From assembly GCF_000380565.1 (NCBI RefSeq), contig NZ_AQYJ01000026.1:62001-126000 (forward strand): a stretch of 64,000 nucleotides of DNA, written 5' to 3'. Source of the stretch: Microbulbifer variabilis ATCC 700307. GTDB lineage: Bacteria > Pseudomonadota > Gammaproteobacteria > Pseudomonadales > Cellvibrionaceae. The position numbers and the translations under genes were made by a program. The notes under the pieces are model-generated. The model saw only the letters and a program-made list of their open reading frames with translations, was not told where the DNA came from and searched no databases. This document shows positions 18,767 through 27,801 of this stretch, piece after piece (the stretch's first letter is position 1; each line of letters begins with the position of its first letter).

Positions 18767-19497
18767 TATGCAGTTTCCGTTTGCAATTCTTCGGTTTCAA
18801 CTTCATTCGCAGATTGCTCGCCAGGCTGTTTTTCTGGCTTGGGTGCATCCATTTCGAAGCGACGGCGGGTTGAGCTGTCAATCAGGTTGGAAGCTTTTAC
18901 AGAGACCATTTCCAGGCTATCGATAATTTGACCGGTCAGGGAGTTGAGCAGCGCGTGCACTATCAACAGGGGAATACCGGTCATCAGGCCAAAGGCGGTG
19001 GTGTTCATCGCTACGGAAATACTGGCAGAAAGTAAATCAGCTTTTTCCGCCGGGTTGGCATTGGCTACCGCAGTAAAGGCTTCGATCAAACCCATGATGG
19101 TACCGAGCAGCCCCAGCAGCGTGGCGATATTGGAAAAGAGCGCGACATAAGGTGTGCGCTTTTCCAGCTGAGGTGTTATCTCCATCATGCTCTCTTCCAT
19201 CGCGATCTCGATATCTTCGCGACGACGCACCGCACCCTGACGTGCCAGCCCCATGGACAGCAGTTTACTCACACTGGAGTTATCCTGCTTAACCAAGTTG
19301 CGCGCGCGATCAAAATCCCCGGAGGCGAGAACGGGCTGTAATTTATCCCACATGGCACGGTTAGTATGACGCTCATAGTGTAGGCGAATAAATCGTTCAA
19401 TCGCTACGGCGCCGCCCAAAGCGGCAACGACAAGAATGGGGTACATAAAAGTACCGCCCGTCTGGAAAAACTCGATGACGCTGTTAAAAAAGTCCAT
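18766..19497 (-). CDS. MotA/TolQ/ExbB proton-channel protein (243 aa)
   Basis: Three membrane segments are visible: about 18-36, 117-140 (FSNIATLLGLLGTIMGLIEAF) and 160-185 (AMNTTAFGLMTGIPLLIVHALL). A cytoplasmic domain lies between the first two. The LLGTIMG and NTTAFG motifs are standard for TolQ/ExbB. It forms the inner-membrane proton channel with the two ExbD proteins that follow; its stop overlaps the ATG of ExbD-A. One TolQ with two TolR and an AgmX-type partner matches AglR-AglQ-AglS of the Myxococcus Agl-Glt machine in layout. The C-terminal tail is Glu/Pro-rich. The ATG at 19497 lies 69 bases after the upstream gene. Confidence 0.93.
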   Translation of the reverse strand: MDFFNSVIEFFQTGGTFMYPILVVAALGGAVAIERFIRLHYERHTNRAMWDKLQPVLASGDFDRARNLVKQDNSSVSKLLSMGLARQGAVRRREDIEIAMEESMMEITPQLEKRTPYVALFSNIATLLGLLGTIMGLIEAFTAVANANPAEKADLLSASISVAMNTTAFGLMTGIPLLIVHALLNSLTGQIIDSLEMVSVKASNLIDSSTRRRFEMDAPKPEKQPGEQSANEVETEELQTETA

Positions 19498-19566
19498 TAC
19501 AAACCCTCTTGAGAAATACTGCAGTAATTTGTTGCTGCTCCAGTCTTACCCGGAGAAAGGACGGCG

Positions 19567-19890
19567 TTAATCGCCGGACAGGCTGAGCTGGTAGAACTCC
19601 AACTCACGCATGAAAACTTCCTTGTCAAGCGGCTTAAGTTTGTCATCCATCAGACTGGAGACAAGATCGCTTTCGACACCGACTTCGGAACTTTTCCAGG
19701 GGACAATATAGAGAGACTTGGGAGCTTCCTTGTTACCGATAATGGAAATACCCGATAGCTCTTTGATCTTGGAGTCCACTTTCTTTTCCTTGGACTCATT
19801 TTCTTCTTCACTCCCGGACTGCGCAAAGGCAGCGGGGAGAGTTGTGAAACAGACAACCAATAGCAAAATCCATTTAAACTTCAATATCAC
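19567..19890 (-). CDS. Small secreted protein of unknown function (107 aa)
   Basis: A clear signal peptide (hydrophobic core ILLLVVCFTTLPAAFA, cleavage after about residue 23) precedes an acidic/Lys-rich segment and a short conserved-looking C-terminus (SVGVE- and FMRELEFYQLSLS-like). It starts at GTG, overlapping the stop of the upstream TPR lipoprotein in GTGA, which supports a real coupled gene rather than a chance frame. I do not recognise the family. Its place between the TPR lipoprotein and the ExbB channel suggests a periplasmic accessory of the same machine. Confidence 0.75.
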   Translation of the reverse strand: MILKFKWILLLVVCFTTLPAAFAQSGSEEENESKEKKVDSKIKELSGISIIGNKEAPKSLYIVPWKSSEVGVESDLVSSLMDDKLKPLDKEVFMRELEFYQLSLSGD

Positions 19891-20471
19891 TTGCCCGCTC
19901 TCCGCTTAAGATCCGCCAGCCAGATGGAAACATCCTGGTCCTCTGGCTCCAGTTGTACATATTGCTGGAATTGTGCCAGAGCACACTGGAGATCTTGCAG
20001 ATAGAGATCACACAATATGCCGAGATTTTTTATCAAAGGCAGGTATTCGGGGTTTTCTGCCAAAGCATTCACATAAATTTTCCGCGCATCCGCAAAACGC
20101 CCCTGCTTGCGATAGAGCACTGCCAATTCATTGGTTGCGACCGGGTGTTTCGTATCCAGCTCGAGAGCCTTCAGAAAAGCTGTCTCCGCGTCTTTCTCAC
20201 TTCCTACCTGATAATGAGCAATTCCCAGGTTGATATAAGGGGCCGGAAGGCGCTGCTCCCGCTCCACCACCGACTGCAAAAGCTCAATAGCAGGCTCGTA
20301 CCTATTTTCGGCCAAGTATTCCAGTGAGCGCTCAAAGTCCCTATTAACACTGCCCGAAACCTTCACCGAGGAATAGTCAGAAATTTTTCCCGTCTTGGTT
20401 TGGGTGCCCGCACAGGCCGTGAAAAGCAGTGCAAGCCCCAGTAGAAAAAATACTCTCAATTTTGTATGCAT
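19887..20471 (-). CDS. TPR lipoprotein (194 aa)
   Basis: A lipoprotein signal ends in LFTAC (Cys20). After a short linker come about three to four tetratricopeptide repeats, with cores such as APYINLGIAHYQVGSEKDAE and AVLYRKQGRFADARKIY. It probably sits at the periplasmic face of the outer membrane as a scaffold. Size and layout recall GltE/AglT of the Myxococcus gliding machinery, but short TPR lipoproteins are common, so orthology is only suggested. Its ATG is 69 bases after the larger TPR gene, and its stop overlaps the start of the next gene. Confidence 0.85.
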   Translation of the reverse strand: MHTKLRVFFLLGLALLFTACAGTQTKTGKISDYSSVKVSGSVNRDFERSLEYLAENRYEPAIELLQSVVEREQRLPAPYINLGIAHYQVGSEKDAETAFLKALELDTKHPVATNELAVLYRKQGRFADARKIYVNALAENPEYLPLIKNLGILCDLYLQDLQCALAQFQQYVQLEPEDQDVSIWLADLKRRAGK

Positions 20472-20540
20472 AACCTTCAGCCCCGCACCTTAATGCTACT
20501 AGCTCGAACCTTTTATTTATTACCGCGTCGGCAGTTGCCC

Positions 20541-23500
20541 TTACTGACCGGAGACCGCTTCACCAGGGCCCAGCTGCTCAGGTGCTGGCGGCAGCGGTAC
20601 AATACTTTGCAGATACTGCCCTGCTTCCTCGGCCCTTGCATACCGGGCCGGCATCAATCCAGCAAGCTTATCGATACTCCTGTCAATCCAGGGGTTATAG
20701 ATACCTACCCCCAGAAGCTCGACATTTTTCTGGTGGACCGAGATCGCCTTTTCCTCAAATGGGTAAATCTGATCCTCCAGAGCCAGCTCGTATTCCTCCA
20801 GTTCCAACGCATTTAAATTAGTAGGCCGCTCGGAATCTTTGAGAGACTGACTGAAATGCAAATAGATTTCTGCAAGATAATAAGTCGCCGCGGCAGTGAC
20901 ATCTGCAACCTGGTAATCAATCAAATCTGTGAAAGTGCTGATAGCTGCTTTCATCCGCTTGCGCTTCAAGTTCAAATTCTTTTCAATGGGCTTCACCAGG
21001 GCTATCTGGGTAAAGGCAGCGTAACTCGGCTCGGCAAGTTGCAGTGCTGCATTACCTGCAAGGTAGCGGGTGCGATCAGTACGCTGTGAGCCACCGCGCA
21101 ATTCAATACGGACCATCTCACGAAGCTCTTTCATATAGAGCTTTTCATTCCCACCTGCTTTATAGATATCGGCGATTCTCTGCCGTGTTTCGAGAGCAGG
21201 CTCCATGGGGTTGGGGAAAAGGCCCACATAGCGGCGCAACACTTCCAGAGCTTTTTTGCTGTCTTTTGCTGCACTGTACAAATCCGCTGCCTGGGTCAAG
21301 GCTTCGCGGCGGATCTCCTCATCCTCAGACTCGCGCTCAATACGCTCAAATTCCGCCGCAGCCAGCAGTAATTCACCACTCTCCTGGTACACCACTGCTA
21401 ATTTCTTGGTTACGTCTTTTGCCAGTTCATGCTCAGGGAAGTTAGTGCGAAAATTGTTGAGCACTGTCGCAGCCTGGGTCCAGTCTTTCAGGATAATCAG
21501 GGAAGCGGCGGCATCATACTCTGCCGTAGCCAGCAGGGTTGCCCCGGGAGCAGCGGTACGAATACGCAGGAAGTGTCCAGCAGCTGCCGCATGATCTTCC
21601 TGCGTACGGGCCATATCGCCCTGCTGGTAAATCGATGCTGCCAAGTTATCGATCAGTCCAGCGCGATCTTTAGCATCCGCAGCGGTAAGAGTCAGGGTTT
21701 CCCCATAGGCTACTTCAGCATCCTCAAACGCCTGAACATCAAACGAGGCATGTGCTACAAGCATCCAGCTGGACCGGCGAATCTCCTGTTCCGCCGCCGG
21801 GAATTTCTCCAGCAATGATCGGCCGTTTTCGATAGTGGGGGTATAGTCCTTGAGGCCATACAAGTCCTCTACTGCACCTAACATCACCTGCGGTGCCTTC
21901 CCATGCGCAGGGAAAGTATCAGCAAAAGTCAGAGATGAACGGATAATCTCGCGTAATAAAGGAGCACGCTGGTCTGCCGAAGCTTCTTTCAGGTTATTTG
22001 CCAGGTGTTCGCGGTAAGCGTAGACGGCCGCATATCCCGCCTCACTGGAATCCTTGTGGGCCGGATATTCATAAGCTGTGCGCTCATACTCCAAAGCGGA
22101 GCTATGGAAATCCCTATTCTCCAGCATCAAGCCGGCCAGCTGGTAATTAATCTCCGGCGCACGCTCAGTTTCACGGAAGGATTCCAGGTAGCTGCGATAC
22201 CAGTGAATTGCTTCACGATAGTGCTCGGACTTTTTATCCTTCAGCTTCTTGTTCTGGTAAGCCGCATGATAGTGGCTGGCGAGGTCAATCAGGTTTGCCT
22301 GCAGGAACTCGACCACCTCTCCGTATTCATTGATATCGAATACTGTCCAGTATTCAGCTTTGAGGGCATAGGTGTTGGCAAAGGATTTCTTGGCTTCAAG
22401 TACCAGCTTGGGAAAGCCACCCTTCGCGTAGATTTCAATTACGCGAATAGAGAAATCTGCAGAAACCTTGTGCAGGGGATTACGCTCAACAAAAGCAGTG
22501 TAGGATTTTGCCGAGTCCTGATAGCGACGCTTATCCAGGTAGTATTCGCCCAGATGGCTGTACACCAGGTACTCGTACTGGCGCGCCCCCTTGCGGGAGA
22601 AATAGTCGACAATCGAATCGGGACCTTCCAGGTAAGAGAAGCTCAAGCTCACCACACGGAAGGTATCATCGATATGCTTTCGCTCTACCTCGTTGGTCTG
22701 CTGGTCGAAGTCATAACCTTGGGAAACTTTGTAATCGAGCATGGCGATATAATCATCCAACGCCATCTCGTACATGTCCTGCTTGAACAGGGACCAACCG
22801 CGCTTGTACAGGGCCAGCTCATAAAAGCTGGAAACCACTCCGATATTAATCACCTTACCGTAGGCTTCCTCAGCATCCAGGTATTTCTTACGGGTAAAGT
22901 AATACTCTCCCAGACGGAACCAGGATTCATCAATGTGACGGGAGTCTGGATATTTGGCAACCAACTGTCGCAAAACATCCACTGCATTTTCAATCTGTCC
23001 CGCCTCTTCATAGGCTCGGGACAGCTGATACATCACCTGGTCGTTGCGGTCGTACAGCGGGTATTTTTTAAGTAGATCGAGATATAGGTTAATTGCTTCC
23101 CGGGCATTGGCAGACATCAGCGCATCGGGATCATCCGCAGGCAGTGGCAATGCAGAATTGTCTGAGGCAATCTCAACATTGCCACTGGCACGCGCCTCAA
23201 ATTCATCATCAGACTCTATCGCACCTGAGTTTTCCCCTGCCACCTGTTGGGCCCGAGTAACCGGTGCGGCGACTTCGGCGGGTGCATCAAGGGTATTCTC
23301 CGCGGAAATTTCCGCTGCTTCTATAGCAACTACCGCTCCACTCGTACTAACCGCGCTGGCACCACTGGCGATTCCATCAATAGCAGCATCCTCAGCCCGG
23401 TGCGCCTGTTTAATTTTCAGGTCGGCAATTCGACGCATCGCCTCCGGGGTGAGATTCGATTCAGGCGTTTCCTGTAGGTAACGTTGGTAACTGGCGAGGG

Positions 23501-23678
23501 CTTTCTCCAGGCTTCCGTCGATATACTCCTCTTTAATTTCAATATCGACATTTTGCAGGCTGCCAATAGTCTTGCCGCTATTCACGGCACAGGCATTGAG
23601 CATCAGTGCAGCAGTGGAAGCCAGTACACATCGACGCGCAATAGTCATACTCAGCAGACTGGAATTAAAGCAAGGCAT
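20541..23678 (-). CDS. Large TPR-repeat lipoprotein (1045 aa)
   Basis: A signal peptide ends in a lipobox LNAC (Cys30). An Ala/Glu-rich low-complexity region (about 90-175) is followed by many TPR or TPR-like helical repeats from about 185 to beyond 900 (for example QVMYQLSRAYEEAGQIENAV and DESWFRLGEYYFTRKKYLDAE). The first ATG is preferred because GGAGGGGA lies just upstream; it overlaps the stop of the preceding gene in TGATG. The protein is probably an outer-membrane-anchored periplasmic scaffold. In Agl-Glt systems large TPR proteins (GltD, GltI) fill this place. No catalytic motif is seen. Confidence 0.87.
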   Translation of the reverse strand: MPCFNSSLLSMTIARRCVLASTAALMLNACAVNSGKTIGSLQNVDIEIKEEYIDGSLEKALASYQRYLQETPESNLTPEAMRRIADLKIKQAHRAEDAAIDGIASGASAVSTSGAVVAIEAAEISAENTLDAPAEVAAPVTRAQQVAGENSGAIESDDEFEARASGNVEIASDNSALPLPADDPDALMSANAREAINLYLDLLKKYPLYDRNDQVMYQLSRAYEEAGQIENAVDVLRQLVAKYPDSRHIDESWFRLGEYYFTRKKYLDAEEAYGKVINIGVVSSFYELALYKRGWSLFKQDMYEMALDDYIAMLDYKVSQGYDFDQQTNEVERKHIDDTFRVVSLSFSYLEGPDSIVDYFSRKGARQYEYLVYSHLGEYYLDKRRYQDSAKSYTAFVERNPLHKVSADFSIRVIEIYAKGGFPKLVLEAKKSFANTYALKAEYWTVFDINEYGEVVEFLQANLIDLASHYHAAYQNKKLKDKKSEHYREAIHWYRSYLESFRETERAPEINYQLAGLMLENRDFHSSALEYERTAYEYPAHKDSSEAGYAAVYAYREHLANNLKEASADQRAPLLREIIRSSLTFADTFPAHGKAPQVMLGAVEDLYGLKDYTPTIENGRSLLEKFPAAEQEIRRSSWMLVAHASFDVQAFEDAEVAYGETLTLTAADAKDRAGLIDNLAASIYQQGDMARTQEDHAAAAGHFLRIRTAAPGATLLATAEYDAAASLIILKDWTQAATVLNNFRTNFPEHELAKDVTKKLAVVYQESGELLLAAAEFERIERESEDEEIRREALTQAADLYSAAKDSKKALEVLRRYVGLFPNPMEPALETRQRIADIYKAGGNEKLYMKELREMVRIELRGGSQRTDRTRYLAGNAALQLAEPSYAAFTQIALVKPIEKNLNLKRKRMKAAISTFTDLIDYQVADVTAAATYYLAEIYLHFSQSLKDSERPTNLNALELEEYELALEDQIYPFEEKAISVHQKNVELLGVGIYNPWIDRSIDKLAGLMPARYARAEEAGQYLQSIVPLPPAPEQLGPGEAVSGQ

Positions 23679-25696
23679 CAGGCTTCCCCTCCATCACTCA
23701 CTTCGACTTCCGCATCCAGTTCGGGAAGATTTTCCTTTGGCAGGGATTCGCGGTGCTGCTCAATTTTGAGCTGGTCCTCACGCTGCTCCTGCAATTCATT
23801 GGCACGGTCATAGCTGTCGGCCAAGGCAAATCTCGCTTTGATTTGATAGCTTTCCAGCTGGGTACGACGGCGCTCCAACTCCTGGATTGCCAAAGCCTCC
23901 AACATACTGCCCTGACGTGCCATCAACATTTCCAGGCGCTGTTGGCTGCTGCGGATCTGCGCACGCAAGCGGGTAATCTCTTTGTTGTAGCCGGTGTAAC
24001 TATGTGTGGCCGCCTGGCGGCTACGCACATAGGACTGGTAAACCACCTGTAGCTTTTCAATTTCTATATTGAGTTCCTGCAGGTGTTTATAAGCTTCTGT
24101 AAGCCGCTGGTCATACTCAGTGGAAAGGCGAAGATCTAAAACACCCTGCAGGCGCTCTACCCGGCTACGCGTCGCCTCGGTAAAGCCCTGCGGACGCTCT
24201 GTGATCTGTTGATGCAACTTCATCAACTCCAGGCGTGCCTCCTGCTCATTTGCGGTGGCAAGATATTCCGGGCGGCGAGAAACCAGCATCTGTTCAATAC
24301 GGCTGGCAAATATATCCCGCTGCTCAATACGTAGTTTGATACGGGCATCCAGCTTGCGAAATTGCTCGTCGAGCTGCGGCAACAGGGGTTCGTAATAAGC
24401 CCTGCGGATACTGATAATATCTTCGTAGGCGCTAAGGCTTTTGAGCCACTCTTCATTGCGCTCAAAGAGATCGTTTAGGTCGCGGTAGTTTCGCAGGAAT
24501 TCCTGATAGTCATTGGATGCCATCAGGTCGAGGAGATAATGAGTCTCAGGGGCATCTGGCAGGTTGCGCAGTGCCACCACCCAGTTCTGTACCTGGGTTG
24601 CCTCTTTGCGGCGCAATGCCTCAAGGAACTTGCCTTCTCGGATACTGTTGATCGAAGCGGTCAACGTATCAATCTCATTGCCGAATGAATCCAACGCACG
24701 ACCATAATTAATTGCGGCTGTACTGTGTACATCCAGCTTGCCATAGGCATAGGGTACGGCGAGCATGGCTTCATGTACGGATTCATTGGTGCCTTTGCGG
24801 TTTTGCAGCATTTTCCAGGGCACCAATGCTCTCCCATAGCGACCGGCACGTGCCTCGACCCAACCAGCGCCCAGCAACGCCCGATTGGAAAACGGTCCTT
24901 CGAGATTGACGCGGTCAAAATATGGGCGAGCCAGTTCTAATTCACCGGCCTCCATTAAATGCGAACCTAGCAATAAATTGGTTTTATCATACAGCGCCTG
25001 CGCGGCGGGCTTGCTGCTGCTCTTCTTACCCAAGGCAGTCAGTTCCAGTACACCACGGGTTTCTTCGCCAGACTTTAACTGGGCGATTCCGAGGTTGAAC
25101 TCAATAAACCCGGCAAGGGATTCTTCCCCCTTCAAGTCTTTTAGTAATTCCACCGCTTCATCAAAGCGCCCCAATTGCATAAATACCCGCGCACGTAAGA
25201 ACTGTTCTTCCGCACGCACACGCTCGGGTACACGCCCTTCTATCATTTCCAGAGCATGCAAGGCATTCACTGGTTGCTGCTTGTGGTAATGAATTTTGGC
25301 GAGGCGATAGGCAGCCTCATTGCGTACCGCCTGAGAAACATTACCTTTAAGCACGGCTTCAATTGCGCGCCCAGCCTCCCGATGCATGCGATAGGAAAGC
25401 TCCAGGTCGCCCACGGAAAATTCTGCCTGCCCCAGATGCGCACTGAATGGGTCCAGCTCCGGCTGATCCAATCGATAAAACTGGGCCAGCTCTGTATCCA
25501 GAGCCACAATCGCATCAAAAAAGTTTTCCTGGTGAGCATGAAACATGGCAGCACCAAAAAACAGGTCGCGCAGCTCCTCACGCTCTTCGGCATTAACCAC
25601 ACCTACGAGGATAGGCAAAGTACACAGGGAGGCCGCCAAAGCTCGCAGTATTGCTTTAGCCGGGACCGGCAGTAGCGACAGCAGAGATGTACACAT
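23678..25696 (-). CDS. Secreted TPR and coiled-coil protein (672 aa)
   Basis: An N-terminal signal peptide ends near VNA (residue 36). TPR-like helical pairs cover about 45-330 (for example VRNEAAYRLAKIHYHKQQPV and RAEEQFLRARVFMQLGRFDE). A long charged helical region from about 400, with coiled-coil character at about 540-650, leads to an acidic C-terminus. The ATG follows the previous stop by only a few bases (TAACCATG) and its stop overlaps the next ATG. The protein is probably periplasmic and part of the same scaffold as the following TPR lipoproteins. I cannot assign an individual Glt counterpart. Confidence 0.83.
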   Translation of the reverse strand: MCTSLLSLLPVPAKAILRALAASLCTLPILVGVVNAEEREELRDLFFGAAMFHAHQENFFDAIVALDTELAQFYRLDQPELDPFSAHLGQAEFSVGDLELSYRMHREAGRAIEAVLKGNVSQAVRNEAAYRLAKIHYHKQQPVNALHALEMIEGRVPERVRAEEQFLRARVFMQLGRFDEAVELLKDLKGEESLAGFIEFNLGIAQLKSGEETRGVLELTALGKKSSSKPAAQALYDKTNLLLGSHLMEAGELELARPYFDRVNLEGPFSNRALLGAGWVEARAGRYGRALVPWKMLQNRKGTNESVHEAMLAVPYAYGKLDVHSTAAINYGRALDSFGNEIDTLTASINSIREGKFLEALRRKEATQVQNWVVALRNLPDAPETHYLLDLMASNDYQEFLRNYRDLNDLFERNEEWLKSLSAYEDIISIRRAYYEPLLPQLDEQFRKLDARIKLRIEQRDIFASRIEQMLVSRRPEYLATANEQEARLELMKLHQQITERPQGFTEATRSRVERLQGVLDLRLSTEYDQRLTEAYKHLQELNIEIEKLQVVYQSYVRSRQAATHSYTGYNKEITRLRAQIRSSQQRLEMLMARQGSMLEALAIQELERRRTQLESYQIKARFALADSYDRANELQEQREDQLKIEQHRESLPKENLPELDAEVEVSDGGEA

Positions 25697-25698
25697 GG

Positions 25699-26208
25699 TT
25701 ACCAGTCCTTGAAGTTAATCTCAGACTCGGCTCCTAAGATGCTGATCTCAACAAATTTCGGCCCCACAGCCTTATCTACCTGGTAAGAAGCTTCGGCCCG
25801 ATACTCGCGGCCGGAGGGTGTTTTACCGATGAAGCGGACTTGCAAAGGATGCGCGCCAGTCTGGACGTTACCGGTATATAATTTTTGCACGCCACCTTTT
25901 TGTAGGGATTCGATTTCGCGATAGGTATATAAATGGTGCGCAACAATTTCGCCGTTTAGCCTGACCTCTACAGATTCCAGCTCAAAGGGATGCTCATCGG
26001 CAACAGAGACAAAAAAGGCCACTTGTGAGTTAGAGGGAAACAGTAGTTTCTCTTCCAGCTGCGAGAGAGTCGCAGTCAGGTCGATCACATCCTTTTTTAC
26101 ATCCTGGATTTGCTCATCCAGACCACGAATATCATCGCGACTGACATTTTGCGCAGAAACCACGCTTGCCAATAGCAGCAGGATTGTTACCTGTAGAATT
26201 CTGAACAT
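25699..26208 (-). CDS. Small secreted coiled-coil plus beta-sandwich protein (169 aa)
   Basis: The start at ATG 26208 is chosen over an upstream in-frame codon at 26238, because AGAGGT stands at the right distance and the protein then opens directly with a signal peptide (MFRILQVTILLLLASVVSA). A short coiled coil (about 25-58) precedes an Ig-like beta domain with ESVEVRLNG and GAHPLQVRFIG. The family is not recognised. It is the first gene of the nine-gene operon and probably a periplasmic component of the ExbB-ExbD-AgmX machine. Confidence 0.8.
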   Translation of the reverse strand: MFRILQVTILLLLASVVSAQNVSRDDIRGLDEQIQDVKKDVIDLTATLSQLEEKLLFPSNSQVAFFVSVADEHPFELESVEVRLNGEIVAHHLYTYREIESLQKGGVQKLYTGNVQTGAHPLQVRFIGKTPSGREYRAEASYQVDKAVGPKFVEISILGAESEINFKDW

Positions 26209-26633
26209 GTGATCTACCTCTGACCCTACCTTTAACAATGAAACCAGCGATGCGGAAGACCCTTGCGGGCCACATTGAAATGCCTGTACACAGGGACCCT
26301 TCAGCCAGCGGCATTGTATTGAATACAGGAATCGGCAGATGTGAGGAAAGTCAAATCTAGCGAAACAGACAGGTGGGAATTTTTCCGATTTTAGAGGGGC
26401 GCAGGGCAGGAAAGTGTGAAAGAAATCACGTATTTTATCTATGCGATGGCCAAGCTCTGATTACTATAAAACAGCTTGCATTACCTTAAGATTGTGCCAC
26501 TTATTGATAAACCTACAATAATAAAACTTTTGTACTGTAAGAGTTTATCCGGCCCCTTAACTTGACCGCCCCTGTTTTTGGGGCGGTATTGATATCAAAT
26601 CAAATTATCTATTTTAAGAGCTTTACTACCTAC
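26209..26633. other. Intergenic region upstream of the envelope-motor operon
   Basis: These 425 bases separate the start of the minus-strand operon from the end of the MDR gene. The stretch nearest 26208 must hold the operon promoter, but I see no convincing -35/-10 pair. No gene is supported. The left part is GC-balanced and the right part (26450-26560) AT-rich. The inverted repeat at 26565-26587 is listed separately. Confidence 0.5.
26565..26587 (-). terminator. Hairpin downstream of the MDR oxidoreductase gene
   Basis: A perfect 8-bp stem (ACCGCCCC / GGGGCGGT) with a 7-nt T-rich loop lies 47 bases past the stop at 26634. On the minus strand no strong T run follows, so it is a weak or Rho-assisted terminator, or an RNA-stabilising hairpin. 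Confidence 0.45.
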
Positions 26634-27653
26634 TTAAGCATTAGCTGACTCCCCCATGGATACAATAACCTTGCCTTTCGCACGACCGGTTTCCAGGTAT
26701 GAAAGCGCCTCAAGGCTCTGTTCAAAGGGGTAAATCTTATCAATAACAGGGCTGATAATATTGTCCCGACAAAGGGAGCCCAATTCCTCAAGCTGCGATC
26801 CGTTTGCCTCCATAATCACCATCCGGTAGAGCGCTGTCTTTTCCTTTGCAGCCTTCATTACAGAACGTGCTTTAAGCCTGAGCAGCTTGCGCAGGAGCCA
26901 GCCGATACCAAATTCCTTCGCCGTCTGAGGGTCCAATACACCGGAGATTGAGACAACCCTTCCGCCCCGCTTCAGAACTTTAAAAGCATCGAGCGTGTAT
27001 TGCCCACCCAGGGTGTCATAGACCACATCAATATCAGAGAGGAGATCCAGGTAATTTTCCTTCTTATAATCAATTACCTGATCCGCGCCCAGTTCGCGTA
27101 CCCACTCAACATTGGCGCTACTTGTTGTGGTAATGACATAGGCCCCATAGGCCTTGGCGAGTTGAACTGCCACAGAACCGATACCACCGGAACCGGCATG
27201 AATCAGTACTCTCTCACCTTTTTTCAGGCCGGCAACCTGAATCAGGGCCTGGTAGGAAGTCAGGCTCACCAAGGGGATGCTGGCAGCCTCCTCATGCGTC
27301 AGATTTTTTGGCTTTCTCGCCAGGTGTGAGGCATCCACGCTCAGGAAATGCGACAGTGTTCCCACATGATCCTCCCCAACGCGGGCGAAAACCTCATCGC
27401 CGGGCTGGTACGCTGTAACGCCACCGCCTACAGAAACCACTACGCCACTGAGATCGCGACCAATCCCTACCGGAAGATCCAGCTTTTTGACGGCCTTCAT
27501 ATCGCCACGCATCACCATCAGGTCAATCGGATTGATACTCGCTGCATGGATTCGTATCAATACTTCACCTGTTCCTGGTGTCGGCAAGACCGCCTCACCA
27601 AAAGCCAGGCTGGTATTGATATCACCATAGCGAGTTATTTTAAGTGCTTTCAT
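26634..27653 (-). CDS. MDR-family NADPH:quinone oxidoreductase-like protein (339 aa)
   Basis: The N-terminal GroES-like fold has GEVLIRIHAASINPIDLMV and PGDEVFARVG. The Rossmann domain has the nucleotide-binding motif AGSGGIGSVAVQLAKAYG near residues 153-170. The structural and catalytic zinc cysteines of alcohol dehydrogenases are missing, which places it in the quinone-oxidoreductase/zeta-crystallin branch. These soluble enzymes reduce quinones or enones with NADPH. It is divergently arranged with a LysR regulator (148-bp gap), which probably controls it. The exact substrate cannot be read from the sequence. Confidence 0.88.
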   Translation of the reverse strand: MKALKITRYGDINTSLAFGEAVLPTPGTGEVLIRIHAASINPIDLMVMRGDMKAVKKLDLPVGIGRDLSGVVVSVGGGVTAYQPGDEVFARVGEDHVGTLSHFLSVDASHLARKPKNLTHEEAASIPLVSLTSYQALIQVAGLKKGERVLIHAGSGGIGSVAVQLAKAYGAYVITTTSSANVEWVRELGADQVIDYKKENYLDLLSDIDVVYDTLGGQYTLDAFKVLKRGGRVVSISGVLDPQTAKEFGIGWLLRKLLRLKARSVMKAAKEKTALYRMVIMEANGSQLEELGSLCRDNIISPVIDKIYPFEQSLEALSYLETGRAKGKVIVSMGESANA

Positions 27654-27801
27654 AAATATTTCTGGTCATCCGTTCATTTGATGTCAGCGATAGTGCCCCC
27701 CGCCCACCTTGGGAAATAGATGGCAATAGGTGGAAGTCTTTTGTCTTTTTGACAACAATAAGGAGAAATACTGGGCGCTATGATCATTTGGGGAGGTAAT
27801 T
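27654..27801. promoter_or_regulatory. Divergent promoter region between MDR gene and LysR gene
   Basis: A 148-bp gap between divergent genes is the usual place for LysR operators. A TTGACA hexamer is visible at 27749-27754 on the plus strand, but no well-spaced -10 follows, so I do not define the promoter. The GGGAGG at 27790-27795 is the ribosome-binding site of the LysR gene. Confidence 0.4.

Noticed and set aside
22005..23075. 356-codon open frame on the plus strand inside the 1045-residue TPR gene
   Set aside because: It is antisense to a strongly supported lipoprotein gene; its product has no recognisable domain, and its openness follows from the codon bias of the minus strand.
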